From positions 124,001-188,000 of the forward strand of contig CAJNOI010000027.1 in assembly GCA_905250115.1 (NCBI GenBank): a stretch of 64,000 nt of DNA, in the 5' to 3' direction. Shown here one piece after another: positions 47,804-59,937 of the stretch. The first letter of the stretch is position 1. Every line of letters begins with the position of its first letter. This DNA is from Adineta steineri. Taxonomy: Eukaryota; Rotifera; Eurotatoria; Adinetida; Adinetidae. A program made the position numbers and the translations under genes. The notes under the pieces were generated by a model. It had not been told where the DNA came from. It searched no databases and was given only the letters and a program-made list of their open reading frames with translations.

Positions 47804-48211
47804 TTATATTTTGTGTTGAATATGTCCTGAAGGCACTTTACGTGGTTTATTATACTGATTTATTTTGGAATAATTTTGTTTCCATATTGATCGATCACTT
47901 GCAGTACGTATGAGTTTATCAAGATGAGCAATATCAGTATTAGTTAATTGTGATGAACTTGCTGATCGAGATTTTATTTTTAAATTATAATTTGAAGATG
48001 GTAGATATTCATTTTTTGAAAACAATGTTTGTTGTATTGGCTTCTTATTAACAGTTACTTTGTCTAGGTTTCTTTGATTTGAATGTTGAATGTGTTGTCG
48101 TCGACGAGCAGCATACCAACAGAAAAAACCAACGATAATAATAAGAATAAATATAGAAATAAGAATAAAGAATAACCATTGAAAAAAGATTTGCGATTCT
48201 TTTACTGTCAT
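47804..48211 (-). CDS. Small single-pass membrane protein, unknown
   Basis: An uninterrupted 135-codon frame. Residues about 12-35 form one strong membrane helix (LFFILISIFILIIIVGFFCW) followed by an Arg-rich stop-transfer stretch (AARRRQH). The remaining ~95 residues are polar, basic and Ser/Asn/Gln-rich, with no cysteine pattern. By the positive-inside rule the long tail is cytoplasmic. No family recognised. The gene lies tail-to-tail with aprataxin, about 50 bp apart. The composition supports a real gene; its function is open. Confidence 0.6.
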   Translation of the reverse strand: MTVKESQIFFQWLFFILISIFILIIIVGFFCWYAARRRQHIQHSNQRNLDKVTVNKKPIQQTLFSKNEYLPSSNYNLKIKSRSASSSQLTNTDIAHLDKLIRTASDRSIWKQNYSKINQYNKPRKVPSGHIQHKI

Positions 48212-48368
48212 ATTACATATTTATTCATTTAAAATCATTTCTTTTTTTACATCGATAGAAAAAAAATTATAAGAAGTTTTATTTAGGACAAAAAAAATAT
48301 ATTTAATAAAACGATTTACAATACTTTCCCGCTGGCAGAAAATAAAATGAAAATAGTTTTAATTTTTA

Positions 48369-49285
48369 TCATTTTTTTATTATAGTTTCAATCCAATCTA
48401 AATAAGCTGATACACGAGTATATATTCCTGCATGATGTGCATGACCACAACCAGTACCATAGCTAACAATTCCAACAAGTTCAAATTGACTTTTTATTGA
48501 AGAAAAATACATTAATGGTCCACCACTATCACCTTTACATGTATCTATTGATATGAGAGAATAAATAAATAAAATAAGATATATTTTATCTAACCTTTAC
48601 CAGCCATTTCTAATCCAGCACATATTTGTGTATGCGTATCAGTTAATTCGTTTTCACAAGTGTGTGATGTATGAGAAAGTATACGAAGTTTTATTTGACG
48701 TAACACATCCGATGATCTTGTACTTGATTCTTTTTCACGACCAAAACCAATCGCTATAACTTCACTACCAATTAATAAAACATCGGTTTTTAAAGGTAAA
48801 CATATTGCATTGAATAACGCACCATTTAATGAATGTTCAAGTTGAAGAATTGCAAGATCATTATGCATCTTTTTAGCATTCCAATTTGGATGTAAATAAA
48901 CTGTAGTAATAACTTGAATACGACTATCATTATTAGTTAAATTTGATTGCTGAGTAATACCAATTGCAACTGATAGACCCGTTATTGAAGGTATACAATG
49001 AGCAGCTGTTAGAATAAATGATGCAGAAATAATAACTCCACCACAAACATGATGACCCCATCGACGAATTGATACTATCCAAGGCCAACTTTGATGAACA
49101 GTTACTTGTTCACCACCTATAATACGAGCTGTTTTCATAAACATAGGAGAATTTGATGGACAACCACATTTTTGTATTATAAAGTTACATTTATATAGAT
49201 TCTCGTAAGTCACGAATAAGTAAATAAAATTCAAGTTTACAATGATTAAAATAAATAACAAGAAAAATAAACTATAAATAGACAT
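48369..49285 (-). CDS. Trypsin-like serine protease (S1 family), membrane-anchored or secreted zymogen
   Basis: Two exons (48595-49285, 48369-48544) give 288 residues. A hydrophobic N-terminus (about residues 5-24) is a signal anchor or signal peptide. A short pro-region ends TARIIGGE, with the activation cleavage after Arg54 giving the new N-terminus IIGG. The catalytic triad is His96 (TAAHC), Asp143 (HNDLAIL) and Ser237 (GDSGGP). Asp231, six residues before the serine, sets trypsin-like specificity for Arg/Lys. I chose the donor at 48594 because it keeps [15 protein letters not shown]; an earlier GT would delete two residues but keep phase. A cysteine in the pro-region (KCGCP) could link the pro-peptide to the protease domain, as in two-chain S1 proteases. 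Confidence 0.92.
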
Positions 49286-50321
49286 TGATTAGTAGAAACA
49301 AAAAGAAAATAACAAGTTAACTATGAATTGTCAGTATCATATAACGTTAGGCTTACTTTATATAAGAAACAGATGTTATTTTCATAGATTCATATATCTT
49401 TTAGTGAGTGCAAAAAATACAATCTTTATCATACAAAATAATTATATTCTAATCATTCTTCTAACGTAATAACGTTGATAATTGAGATTCTCACTCCAAA
49501 CTATTTATTCTATAAAAAAACTAGTATTAGAAACGAAAATAGACGTAAAATCTTAATTATGAGTTATTATAGATGTGTCCTTTCATTTGTATCATATTCT
49601 TCTATGAAAAACTCCTTTATACAGGTTACTACTTTTTTTTAAAATATTTTTAGTTGCTAATTTGAATTTAAAATTGTTAATATGTATAATTTTAAGTATA
49701 TCTATGCTTTGTATTTATTGTAGATGCAACGTTTCACTCATAAAAACTTTTCAGTTCTTCAAACTATGCTACGATTATCAAGTACAATTATTTATTGTTC
49801 ACAATCAAGATATAATCTGTTGAAGGAAGATGACACTGATATATATAGTTGTATAGTTTTATTATTTATATCTTATTTCAAACATAACCTTCGACGAATA
49901 TATTGCTAGTCGCTTTTTCTATCAAGCATAATGATTTTTCGACGACAATTTTTTATAATTAAGAAAGCACAGGACTTACAATATGTCATAAAATGTGCTG
50001 TATTGATAACTATCAAGTCATTTGTTTTTATATATTCAGAAAAAAAAATCGTTGAGTCATACATGGCCATTCTTTTTCTTTCCTTATGAAAACACACCTC
50101 ATTTCATGAAAAATGAGTAGTACAAGATTCTTTTTTTTCTTCCTATGCTAGAAATTGTCAATGACGTACACACTGGGAATCTGCCAATCATCATCGAAAA
50201 CAAAAAAACAATATTCACAACGAAATTTGTTCATTTTGTTACAAGACAATTCAAACATAATCTATCATTTTTACATTGGCTAACAGTTTTCTTTTAATAG
50301 TTATTTTTAATATTTTCAAGA
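49286..50321. other. 1 kb non-coding stretch between divergent genes
   Basis: Presumed promoter region for the protease and the USP pseudogene. Frames at 49724-49909 and 49906-50097 look like chance. Confidence 0.55.
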
Positions 50322-51790
<1,469 letters not shown>

Positions 51791-51936
51791 TAAAATAAAA
51801 TTCTTGTTTTTAATAATAAATAGAAACTTTTTGTTTATTTTCTTTTCAGATATATTCGATGAAGAGATTGAACGTCTAGAATTGTACCATTATTTTATTA
51901 TATTTCATCTGGATAATTAATGATTATGGAGTCAAT

Positions 51937-53092
51937 ATGAATCGAATACCGCCTAATACTTATAACCGATCACAATCGATAGTATACGTTTCTTCTGAAA
52001 TACAATATATTCCATTAAAACTATGCAAAGCAAAACGCAGTCGAAGTAGCTATATTATTCTATATCTATTACCGTCTGAAACTATTGAAAATCTGAAGAA
52101 AAAGATTGCATATCATTTACGTCTTGACTTGCCATTAAACAAGTTTCATTTGGAAATATTTGATGAAATTGGATATCAGTGGCAGACAATTGATGATTCG
52201 AATCCCTTCATTACTATAGGTCAATTAAAATTACGTTCGAACAGTATATTAAATGTTGAATATGCTAACCAAACAATATCAATTGATCAGCGTTCTTTGC
52301 ATTCAACAGCAATTTCCAGTAATAATCATGAACTTTTATTACAACTATGTAAAAAACCTATGGATAGAACAGAATATCGATTTCTAACGATTTCATCGTT
52401 TTCAACTCTTAGCAAATTACGAAAGCAAGCATATCAATGCTTTAATAAATTATCAACAAATAAACCGATCTATGCATTAATTAATAATAATTGGACGAAA
52501 TTTAATACTGATATGGATGATATTATATTACATGATTTACAATTTCCATCAAATGTATTCATTAGTACAGAACCAGATAATGATGAGTCTTATTCCACAG
52601 TTCCACGTGGTTTATGTGGAATAGAAAATTTAGGTAGTACATGTTTTATGAATAGTATTTTTCAATGTTTAAGTAATGTACCTGAATTTACAAAAAAAGT
52701 TTTAGAATTTACTGATGAAGTAAATGCACCTATTATTAACGAATATAGAAAATTAATGGAAAAAATATGGTCAGGAAAATATAAATCTATTGATCCATCT
52801 TTACTATTGGCTCATATCAAAGATAATTTACCACGTTATGAAAGTTATCGACAGCAAGATGCACAAGAATTTATGAGTCATTTTTTAAATCTTATTCATG
52901 CAGAATTTTCAACAAGAGAAACATTTATTACAGATTTATTCTATGGACAAATTCAATCGACTGTTAAATGTCTTAAATGTAATCATACAGAAATAACAAA
53001 TGAATCGATAAGTTTCATACCATTACCTATTAGTAATTACAATCAAAAGACTATACTTTATGTTAAAGTTGATGGTGAATATCGTCGAGTTT
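51937..53092 (+). CDS. USP-family ubiquitin hydrolase (cut by assembly gap)
   Basis: An open frame of 385 codons running into the N block. Residues ~25-215 are a ubiquitin-like/USP N-terminal region (IILYLLPSETIENLKKKIAY is ubiquitin-like). The catalytic domain then starts with GLCGIENLGSTCFMNSIFQC, which holds the catalytic cysteine, followed by QQDAQEFMSHFLNLIH and a first zinc pair CLKC. The second zinc pair, His box and C-terminus are missing because the sequence breaks at 53093. What is visible is uninterrupted, so the gene is probably functional. Its closest relative in the window is the pseudogene at 50322; the two share the FMNSxxQCLSN block and spacing. Confidence 0.88.
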
Positions 53093-53102
53093 NNNNNNNN
53101 NN
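53093..53102. other. Assembly gap (10 N)
   Basis: Ten N bases between two unrelated coding frames. Exactly ten N suggests a scaffolding placeholder, so the real distance is unknown, and both flanking genes are truncated here. Confidence 0.99.
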
Positions 53103-54253
53103 TAGTTTATTACAGTATGGGTAATTACTTGAAGGCACTTTCTTATTATGAAAATGCACTTGAAATTCAGCAAGAATCACTTCTTCGCAATCATCCAGAT
53201 ATGGCTTTTTCCTACAATAATATTGGCAATGTGAAAAATACCATGGGTAATTATGCCGAGGCACTTTCTTATTATGTCAAAGGCCTTGAAATTCGAAAAC
53301 AATCACTTCCTCCCAATCGTACTCATTTGGCTCATTGTTACAATAATATTGGTGTGGTACATGCTAAGATGGGTAATAATCCCGAAGCACTTTTATTTCA
53401 CGAAAAAGCCCTTGAAATTCGTCAAGAATCACTTCCTCCGAATCATCCGGATCTGGCTCATTCTTACGGAAATATTGGTTCCGTACTTCACAGTATGATT
53501 AATTATTCAAAAGCACTTTCATTTTACGAGAAAGCCCTCGAAATTCAACAACAGTCACGTCCTGCCAATCATCCGGATTTGGCTCATTCATACGGAAACA
53601 TTGGTTTAGTGCATGACAGCATGGGTAATTATCCGAAAGCACTTTCATTCCACGGAAAAGCCCTGGAAATATGGCAGCAATCAGTTCCTCCTAATTGTCC
53701 TCAGTTGGCTGGTTCCTATAACAACATTGGTGTAGTACATGATTGCATGGGTGCTTATGTCGAAGCACTTTCATTTCACAAAAAAGCTCTAGAAGTTCAA
53801 CAACAATCACTACCTCCCAGTCATCCTGATTTGGCTAATTCTTATAACAACATTGGTAATGTGCATAACCATATGGTTAACTATCCAGAAGCTCTTTCAT
53901 TTCATGAAAAAGCTCTTGAAATTCAACATCAGTCACTTCCTGCCAATCATCCCGATTTAGCTGATTCCTGTAACAACATTGGTGTAGTACATAACAACAT
54001 GGGTAATTATCCAAAAGCACTTTCATTTCATGAGAGAGCTCTTAAAATTCGAGAACAATCGCTAACTAGTAATCACCCTGAGTTGGCTAGTTCCTATCAC
54101 AACATTGGTGAAGTGCATAGAAACATGGGTAATTACTCAAAAGCTCGTACATTTTATGAACATGCTATACAAATTGGAGAAAAATTATTACCTTGGAATC
54201 ATTTTGAACTTCAGAAATATAGAAATGACCTCGCACATGTAAATAACAAATAG
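53103..54253 (+). CDS. TPR-repeat protein (kinesin-light-chain type, 42-residue units), 5' end missing
   Basis: About 383 residues read from the gap to a TAG at 54251-54253. The sequence is one partial and eight full 42-residue TPR units of the form NNIGxVHxxMGNYxxALSFH, then EKALEIxQQSLPxNHPDLA. The DNA repeat period is 126 bp. Such arrays form a right-handed superhelix that binds peptides; kinesin light chain and nephrocystin-3 have the same 42-residue unit. The last unit diverges (EHAIQIGEKLLPWNHFELQK), which marks a natural C-terminus. In bdelloids I recall similar arrays following an N-terminal ADP-ribosyltransferase domain, but that part would be in the gap and is not seen. Confidence 0.88.
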
Positions 54254-55478
54254 AAAATTGTATTACTATGATTTTTTTTTATTGAAACGAAAAAATAAAG
54301 TTTTTAAATAAGAAAATGTTTTTTTAAATCCGCGTACGCAGAGAGAAAGTTTGATCTTGTGGGTGTGAACGTGTTTGTGATTTGAATGAAGGTGTGTTTG
54401 TTTTGACTGTAATACTAATATCCACATTCACTCCATTCTCACTCACACGGACACAATCGATTGAAAAAAACTAAACTTTTGCTATAAGAAATTATAATTT
54501 CTACATGAATCATCTTTTTATTCATAATTAACTTCTGTCGCTATTGTTTCAGATCCTTTGTTACTATTCTGTGCTCATTACTCGACGATTTTTCTTCAAC
54601 ATCGAAATGTATTTTCAACTGAATAAAATAGACTATTGATTGAGTACAGAAAACAATTTTATCTATATCAATCATAATCAAATACAAAAAATTCTTTGAT
54701 ACTCCATTAAAAATATTTGCATACTTTGGTGAACAATATTAAAAAGAAATATTTTATTTTATTAATCAACGAATAATGTTTTCAAGGACAAGTAAACTGG
54801 AAAACAAGTCATTTACCGAGATTTTAATTATGAATTATTAAATATATATGTATATTCACTTGCTACATATCTTCAATCAACAACAGTCACTTTTCTCTAT
54901 TTTCATTTTATTTCATTAGTGATGATTATAAAATGATACAAATTATATAATAGATTCAACAAAAGATAGTTCTTACATATTTATTCGAATTTTCATCATC
55001 CGCTTACTATTAATAATTATCTTACATATCGAAATGTGTATTTAAAAAAGAAGTTATGTAAGTCGAAAAAGAATATTGATAAAATACTTACAATATAGTC
55101 TCACCATTATTTCAATTGAATCTCCTCGAAACAATTCAAAAGAATTTTTCAAATATTTATTTCATGACACTATCTATTTATATATGTGCCATGATTGCGT
55201 TCAATAATTTCTGACTAAAACAAGAACAGTTTAATCAAGTGAAGAGTTAACTTATACAAAAATCATCATTTTCAACTGGAATAAAAGTCTACTTAACTTT
55301 TTTTTTGTATAAAGATCGATTGAACTCATTTGCTAGAATAGATATATGTACTAAGTATACTTATCAATAAAATATATTACACTATTGACTTAAAGCAAAT
55401 AGAAAGTGTCGATTATTTGCTTTCTTTTCGTACTAAGAATCATATGTCAATGATCAAAACATAAGTTAAAAATATATC
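54254..55478. other. 1.2 kb non-coding stretch
   Basis: 3' flank of the TPR gene and upstream region of the 7TM gene. Contains a G/T-rich then C/A-rich patch at 54355-54450. No coding signal. Confidence 0.55.
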
Positions 55479-56262
55479 ATGGATGATTTTACAAATTATC
55501 CATTTCCAACTTATCTACCAAATAAATTAATTGCATATATATTTTCATCATTTGTTTTTCTTTCATTTATTCTTTGGTGTATAAAATCTATTCAAAATCA
55601 TTTTCAACCAATACGTTTAATTATTCTGTTATTTTTATCGCATTTAACAATCTTTTGTGAACTTATTATTCGTGCAACAATCTATTTTACACAAACAAAT
55701 TCACAAACAATTTATATTCTTATAACTATTCTTTATACTATAGGACAACGTTCAATAATTATTGCAAATTATACTTATCTCGTACAATTTTCAAATAAAA
55801 AATTTCGATTTCTTTTTCTTGGAATAAGTTTAAGTATTCTTCTATCGGATATTCTTATGACACCAGCAGGTTTATTATCATTTCAATCAAATAAAATTCA
55901 TTTAAGTTTTTTATTTCGACAAATCTCAACATCAATTATATGTTTAATAACTATTTTATTTTATTTTATATGGTTGTGGACAAAAAACATTTTCAAATAT
56001 GTCATACGAATTAATTATTTTATTAATTATTTCAAATTTTAATTGTTTAATTATTGCATTTTATCTTTTAATTATGTCATTACCCAAATATTATATTATG
56101 TTTAATGATGATGAAGATTGGTTTTATTGTTTTCAGATATTACCAATTGTACTTATGTTATTTGCTTGGTCAATATTACATCCAAAACAAAGTCTATATG
56201 TTCGAAATCAATTAAATATTGAAAAAGTACCTGATGAAAAAATTGTTTCATTTATATTTTAA
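55479..56262 (+). CDS. Seven-helix membrane protein resembling the RTA1 (lipid-translocating exporter) family, frame broken once
   Basis: Two overlapping frames (55479-56042 and 55999-56262, offset +1) together make a seven-helix protein of about 260 residues. The first covers roughly five helices (NKLIAYIFSSFVFLSFILW onward). The second adds two more and ends with EDWFYCFQILPIVLMLFAW, then SILHPKQSL. This last block resembles the RTA1 signature (HEWFFYxFDxLP...HPGR), which is the basis of my call. No GT-AG intron fits the overlap, so a one-base indel around 55985-56040, either real or a sequencing error in an A/T run, is the likely cause. RTA1 proteins are mainly fungal and linked to lipid or toxic-compound export, so a horizontally acquired gene is conceivable. 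Similarity is weak and the family call is tentative. Confidence 0.5.
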
Positions 56263-56404
56263 TATTTATTATGATAAAAATATATGTCATGTGATAAAAA
56301 GAATTATTTTCCTTAATATTTCTGATACTAGTATATACTTAAGATCATTATATATATAGAATGCATGATTACAAATGAAAATATGTATTTCAATAATGTT
56401 CTTA

Positions 56405-56919
56405 CGAGGGTACCTCATTTTCTTCCCTTACGCCTTTGGAGCCGAGTTATAGCCTTTTTACTGAATTTTTGACCATTTTTTCGATATTAAGCAGAAAACC
56501 AAATACCGGAGTTTTAAGCTGAAGTTTTGTCCATAGACAAGTCTAATCATCTGTAGAATATCCTGAAAATTTCACCTAAAAAACTGTTCCTGTATCGAGA
56601 TATTGAATTTTTAAAAAACCAGCGTTTATCATAGACAACGAGCAAAAAGCCAATTTAATTGAATATCCATTATTTCGACACAGGAACAGTTTTTTCAGGT
56701 GCAATTTTCAGGATATTCTACAGATGATTAGACTTGTCTATGGACAAAATTTCAGCTTAATATCGAAAAAAATGGCCAAAAATTCAGTAAAAAGGCCATA
56801 ACTCGGCTCCAAAAGCCTAAGGGGAGAAACCCTTTTAGGTTTTTTCTAGTCTCACTAAGACCTACTTGAGTGCCCAATATGAGTCCAAATGAAGTGTATC
56901 AGTTGGTGAGGTTCCCTCG
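56405..56919. mobile_element. 515 bp foldback MITE with TTA target-site duplication
   Basis: The ends are inverted copies, CGAGGGTACCTCA at the left and TGAGGTTCCCTCG at the right (12 of 13 match), flanked by TTA on both sides (56402-56404 and 56920-56922). Inside, long stretches are inverted copies: 56431-56491 against 56758-56820, and 56518-56600 against 56683-56758. The left arm carries an extra ~26 bp segment around 56492-56517. No coding capacity is present. Three-base TTA/TAA duplications and terminal inverted repeats fit a non-autonomous PIF/Harbinger-type element; this family call is inference. Confidence 0.8.
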
Positions 56920-56922
56920 TTA

Positions 56923-57477
56923 GTTTGGAAATAAACCATAGTCTGTGTATTGAATACTATGGCATCTATAAGGTATATTTATGTTATTAACTCTTAAAAT
57001 ACAAGTCATACTATAGAAGACTGGACATGTTTTCAGAGTATAAGGATTGAATAGAATTATTATTTTCTTTTAAAAAATTATACAAGTTTTTTTTTTATGA
57101 AATATTTGTACAAAAGCATCAATTTAAATTTTATTACGAAAGTTAAATTTATGAATGTATATCATAAACATCAATACATGATGTTAGTCAATATGATCTA
57201 AAATTCTCAATCACAAACATAAAATTTGCGCATTTATACATGATAATACTTGACAATGAACATCTGTCGATAACAAAAATCGGAAAAGAACAGATCTGAA
57301 ACTAAAAACAGAAAAAAACAACAAACAAAACCATCAAATATATATCTGATTTTACACGAAATAACAAAACTACAATATTAAAGTGCTTCTCATGAATACA
57401 AATATGTATATATATACGAAATTATACACAAAGAAAATAATAAACTAAAAAAAACAAAGAAATCGAACACATATTAT
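56923..57477. other. Non-coding stretch
   Basis: Between the MITE and the 3' end of the CCHH gene. AT-rich, nothing recognised. Confidence 0.5.
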
Positions 57478-59937
57478 TCATTTTTTTCTTTTATTAATTG
57501 TGGGTTTTTTTTTACGTTTTCGTACTGATGAATAACGTTTAGCAAGTATAAGTTTTCCTTGTGCTGTTAACCATTTTTTTGCTTTTATTGGTTCATTTGG
57601 TTTAAATAAAGTTTGTCGGCTACCATCGGCATCTCCTGCTTGCATTGCATTGCATAATTTATTGGCCCATGGATATGAAAGACAATGATAAACAACAAAA
57701 TGATTTAATAAACCTGTATTTTCATGAGTTTGACTTTCTTCACATAATCTTATATCATGATATTTAGTTAAACCAAATACACCTAATTTTGTTAATGGAC
57801 AACGGCCACGATATGATTTTGGTAATATACTTACAAGTGATTCTGTTGATTGTGAAAAAAGATCAGCATCACGTTCACAACCATTATACATTATGTGACG
57901 GACAAGACGTACTAGAAATGAAAAATTATTCATATTTATATAATATATCATTTCGTTTCTAATATATACATGAAGCTTTTGAGCTAAGACAATGGAAAAC
58001 ACGTAAATGTGTAAACAAATAAATGGACGATATATTACTACGTGAACACGGTACATGACGTAATTGATGTTTATTTGTATCAATGCCGTATAATTTGTCG
58101 GCTAATGGACATGTACCAACTTGAAAATGATTTACCGCTGGTTTCTATATTTATTTAAAGATGGAAAAAACAAAATATTTATAAAACAAATATATATAAA
58201 TATATATTACCGGTGATGAAACATCTCTTTTACGACGTATACTACAATTTAACAAGAAGATATTATTATTATTTTTTATTTAAAAGAGAAAATATAATAT
58301 GACTAACCTTGTAGTAACTGTTCGACCACTATCACCAAAATCAGGATCAGAACCAAGATTATCATTATCTGATTCATCATCTTCATCTATTTCTTCGTCT
58401 AAATGAAATAGAATAGAGTATATATATATATATGTAATACATATTTTTATTTACCTGATCGAGATGGTTCATCAAGACTATCTTTTCTGTCAGTACTTGG
58501 CCCTTCTTTTCTACTATTGTTAGTAATACCTGAGGTTTTACCATTTGGAATGCTAAAAATAAAGATATTTTAATAAGAATATATAATACAGTTATGGTAA
58601 TTCTATTTTCTTTATTTTTATAATCTTTCAATAGTTAATATTTTCTATCTTATCTAAATCTATGACAAATCTTGCATTCGTAAGATTCTAAATTGAATTG
58701 CAGATTACTGCTGTTAATATAAATATATATATAGTATTAATCCATTTAGTGAAGTATCATAGTTATTCTTTACTTTGATTTATCAAATTTGAAAATAATT
58801 ATCATCCAATATTAATCCAAATATATCTTTTAGTAGAATAAATCATATAGAGAAACATTCATGGATTCGAAGAAGGATAATACTACAGAGATTGTATTGA
58901 AGAATTTAACTAAATATTTACAGTAAAAATATATAGAATACAAGTTTTGTTTCTAAGAATTCATGTTAGTACATTCACCACTATATTCAAGAATGTTTTT
59001 ATAATTCTAATTACATAAGTTTTTACATATGAGAAGTATACAATTATATATGAGAATATTGTTATGAACATTAAGATTTTCTATACGAAGTTACAAAAAA
59101 AAGATTTAAAAATGAATTGTTCTTCATGAAGGTAACTTAAAATCATATAAAAAAAATACCTACTTTGATTTTTCTTGTTGGTCATGCAAAGAATGACCAT
59201 TTGTATTCTGTTCTGGTGTAGCAGTACCATCATCATCATCATCGTCATCATCAATTTCTTCGTAATCAATAGAAAATTGTGCTAAAGGTGATGATTTATT
59301 TACTAAAAAATTCAAAATAAATATCAATAATAATTTTTTTTGGTCTCATATCTATTGTACGAACTTCTAGGTTTAGTAATAATTTCTTCATTCTTCACTC
59401 TTAATAATGGACTAGAACTTTCTATAAATATAAAGAAAAATACATCCGTTTATTTTATTTGAATATATAAGGAATAGGTTTTTTTCTTATACCATTTGTT
59501 ACTCCATTTGGTTGATGATAATCACAATCATTAATTAATTGATGAATTTGATGCATAAATTTTTTGAATTGTAAACGCTTTTGTGATGATTCTGAAATAT
59601 GTAAACGTAGATCAGCACAATCTTGCGGTCTAATCGTTGTTTGTACTGTTTTTTCATGAAAATATCTATCGTTTACTTGATAATATTCTATTTCTTGATT
59701 AAAAAATTTAACTAATTTTTGTTTTTCTGTTTCAATATCATCAATAAATTGTTTATTTAAAATTTGTTGTTGTTTACCATCATTTAATAAAACTTGATAT
59801 TCTTGTTTATAATTAGCATAATGTTCATTAAGATGTTCTATACATACAAATAATTTACAATGTGGACAGTAAGTAAAATGTGCTTGGCAACACATTGATA
59901 CTTGACACTTATCATCATCCGGTGGATCAGGGGTCAT
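57478..59937 (-). CDS. B-box-like / acidic linker / CCHH-module protein, paralogue A
   Basis: Eight exons (59493-59937, 59365-59421, 59164-59302, 58455-58552, 58308-58398, 58211-58241, 57970-58144, 57478-57911) agree in phase and give 489 residues. The N-terminus has a B-box-like zinc site (CCQAHFTYCPHCKLFVC, then IEHLNEHY) and a helical region. The middle exons are disordered, acidic and Ser-rich (IDDDDDDDGTATPEQ; DEEIDEDDESDNDN). The C-terminal half holds two copies of a module: CPLADKLYGIDTNKH...HVPC...FTHLRVFHCL, and CPLTKLGVFGL...IRLC...LNHFVVYHCL. Both fit C-x(18-20)-C-x(11-13)-H-x(4)-H followed by a short helix (ANKLCNAM). The protein ends with a Lys/Arg-rich tail (VRKRKKKPTINKRKK), likely a nuclear localisation signal. 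I do not recognise the module as a named domain. A nuclear, zinc-binding regulator or chromatin factor is a guess from composition. Confidence 0.75.

Noticed and set aside
53060..54253. A continuous frame running through the N block
   Set aside because: It is produced by reading N as unknown codons; the two sides belong to different genes.
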